64,000 bases of DNA, taken from NCBI RefSeq assembly GCF_001999245.1, contig NZ_CP019630.1:5547001-5611000 (forward strand), given 5' to 3'. Below are positions 62,893 to 64,000 of the stretch, one piece after another. The notes beneath the pieces are model-generated. The model was given only the letters and a program-made list of their open reading frames with translations, did no database searches and was not told the origin of the DNA. The stretch's first letter is position 1, and every line of letters begins with the position of its first letter. This DNA is from Roseibium algicola. GTDB lineage: Bacteria > Pseudomonadota > Alphaproteobacteria > Rhizobiales > Stappiaceae. A program made the position numbers and the translations under genes.

Positions 62893-63633
62893 ATGATCCA
62901 GGAAGTCACCATCATAGGCGCCGCGCTTGCCGGTGTCCTATCTTTTGTCTCGCCTTGCGTCCTGCCGTTGGTGCCACCTTACCTCGGGTTCCTTGCGGGC
63001 GTTTCGTTGGAGCAACTATCAGGTGAAGCAGAAGACAGCACGGCTGCATCGCGTCGGGTGTTTCTGAGTGCCCTGTTCTTTGTGCTTGGTTTTTCAACCG
63101 TGTTCGTTTTGCTGGGGGCGACGGCCAGTTTTCTTGGCCAGTTCATTCGCGCCTATCTCGATTACCTGAGCTATATCGCCGGCGCCGCGATCATCGTTAT
63201 GGGCCTGCATTTCCTTGGCGTGTTCCGCATAGGCCTGCTTTACAAGGAAGCGCGTGTTCACGTGGAGAAAAAGCCTGCGGGTCCGCTTGGCGCCTATGTC
63301 ATCGGCCTTGCCTTCGGCTTTGGCTGGACACCTTGTGTCGGCCCAATACTAGCTGCCATTCTGTTTGTCGCTGGCGGAAAAGAAACGGTGGGGCAGGGAG
63401 CCTTGCTCTTGAGCGCCTATGCACTCGGCCTCGGTATCCCGTTCCTGATTGCCGCGCTTTTCGCTTCGCCGTTTCTCAAGTTCATGCGGCGGTTCCGCAA
63501 GCACATGGGTGTCGTCGAAAAGACCATGGGCGGCGTTCTCGTATTGACCGGGGTCATGTTCTTGACCGGGCAGATGGCGGTCTTGTCTTATTGGCTCCTG
63601 GAAACGTTCCCCGCGCTGCAGACCATCGGGTAA
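62893..63633 (+). CDS. ccdA: Cytochrome c biogenesis / thiol-disulfide membrane protein CcdA
   Basis: CcdA carries reducing equivalents across the inner membrane to periplasmic thioredoxin-like proteins, e.g. for cytochrome c maturation. The 246-residue product has six or so membrane helices and the redox Cys pair Cys22 (FVSPCVLPLVPPYLGF) and Cys148 (FGWTPCVGPILAA), both in their conserved Pro-rich settings. The ATG follows CCGGAATGTCGA. A hairpin after the stop (63639-63663) may end transcription. Confidence 0.92.
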   Translation: MIQEVTIIGAALAGVLSFVSPCVLPLVPPYLGFLAGVSLEQLSGEAEDSTAASRRVFLSALFFVLGFSTVFVLLGATASFLGQFIRAYLDYLSYIAGAAIIVMGLHFLGVFRIGLLYKEARVHVEKKPAGPLGAYVIGLAFGFGWTPCVGPILAAILFVAGGKETVGQGALLLSAYALGLGIPFLIAALFASPFLKFMRRFRKHMGVVEKTMGGVLVLTGVMFLTGQMAVLSYWLLETFPALQTIG

Positions 63634-63638
63634 ACGCA

Positions 63639-63663
63639 GCGCCAAGGTTCTTCGTCTTGGCGC
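63639..63663. terminator. Hairpin between ccdA and the convergent SPOR gene
   Basis: GCGCCAAG and CTTGGCGC form an 8-bp perfect stem with a 9-nt loop. No T tract follows in either direction, so termination is possible but weak. It lies between convergent genes. Confidence 0.35.
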
Positions 63664-63703
63664 ATTGCATCAACCGACTGAAATCTAACGAGATTAGGTT
63701 GCT

Positions 63704-64000
63704 TTAAAACGCCGTGTCGCGAAATTCCGCCGCAGTTACGAGCGGGTCACCCGCGAACAGGGCCGGGTGACAGAGCTCAGTCACATCCAACAGGTGAAGA
63801 CACGCAACAGCAGCGTCCGCCGCATTGGCAAACGGTCCGACCATCAAGGCAATACCGCCTTGAGGCGTATTTCGTTCCATCAGGAGCGGGCGAAGGTCAC
63901 GCATGCGTTCCGCATTTTGATTCTTGAAATCGGCCCAGGCTTTTGCTGCTGCAGCAGTTGAGCTGTAGTGACCGATAATCGCCCCGAAATCGCTTCGCTT
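63704..64000 (-). CDS. SPOR-domain protein (5' end outside window)
   Basis: The frame is open from the window edge to the stop, giving 98 residues with no start inside. They match a SPOR peptidoglycan-binding domain: FGAIIGHYSSTAAAAKAWAD, then RMRDLRPLLMER, GGIALMVGPFANAADAAVAC and LHLLDVTELCHPALF. The pattern GxxxYxVxxGPF with a late Cys pair is typical. SPOR proteins bind denuded glycan strands at division sites. The N-terminal part (membrane anchor or other domain) cannot be seen. It runs convergent with ccdA. Confidence 0.8.
   Translation of the reverse strand, partial: KRSDFGAIIGHYSSTAAAAKAWADFKNQNAERMRDLRPLLMERNTPQGGIALMVGPFANAADAAVACLHLLDVTELCHPALFAGDPLVTAAEFRDTAF

Overview
The window looks like a chromosomal segment of an alphaproteobacterium of the Hyphomicrobiales (Rhizobiales). 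The evidence is the periplasmic motility proteins MotC and MotE, a MotB with a very long linker, FlaF/FlbT flagellin regulators, a DUF1217 gene beside flgF, an FtcR-type flagellar regulator, and the ppiD-trpD-trpC-moaC-moeA // tpiA-secG-pyrG neighbourhood. The form II cox cluster beside these genes would fit a marine Stappiaceae member (Labrenzia/Roseibium/Stappia), but that placement is inference.

Positions 1-36.6 kb hold a nearly complete flagellar island. Forward units are flgB(partial)-flgC-fliE-flgG-flgA-flgI; motE-flgH-fliL-fliP; a flagellin gene; fliF-fliH-like-motB-motC-fliK-lytic transglycosylase; flgE-flgK-flgL-flaF-flbT-flgD-fliQ; flhA-fliR-coiled-coil gene; and flgJ(rod-binding only)-flgN-like-unknown. 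A reverse unit motA-fliM-(membrane coiled-coil gene)-fliN-fliG-flhB plus a small gene follows. A forward unit DUF1217-flgF-unknown-fliI and then ftcR close the island. Seven of these units are preceded by the same 17-bp direct-repeat element, CGNMAG-SYTCR-CGCAAG, in five cases 48-54 nt before the start codon and in a sixth 60 nt. I propose it as the operator of the FtcR-like regulator. Intrinsic terminators separate several units. fliO, fliA, flgM, fliD, fliS and flhF/flhG are not seen here.

Positions 37-41 kb encode a membrane histidine kinase followed 1 nt later by a REC-DUF3369-(degenerate GGDEF)-EAL protein, a likely c-di-GMP phosphodiesterase output next to the motility island. Positions 41.1-46.1 kb encode coxG-coxS-coxL-coxM, a form II (AYRGAGR) molybdenum hydroxylase of the CO dehydrogenase family, with perfect or near-perfect palindromes in its intergenic regions. 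Convergent to it are moeA and moaC (molybdenum cofactor synthesis), trpC and trpD (tryptophan) and ppiD (periplasmic folding). tpiA-secG-pyrG and a glyoxalase-like gene run divergently.

Positions 56-60.4 kb encode an RND efflux pair (lipoprotein adaptor plus HAE1-type transporter). A tRNA-Lys(UUU) lies on the minus strand. The last 3 kb hold a small unknown gene with an AT-rich, inverted-repeat-rich upstream region, a TAXI-type TRAP solute-binding protein, a CcdA-like thiol-disulfide membrane protein, and the 3' part of a SPOR-domain gene cut by the window edge. I saw no insertion sequence, prophage or CRISPR array.
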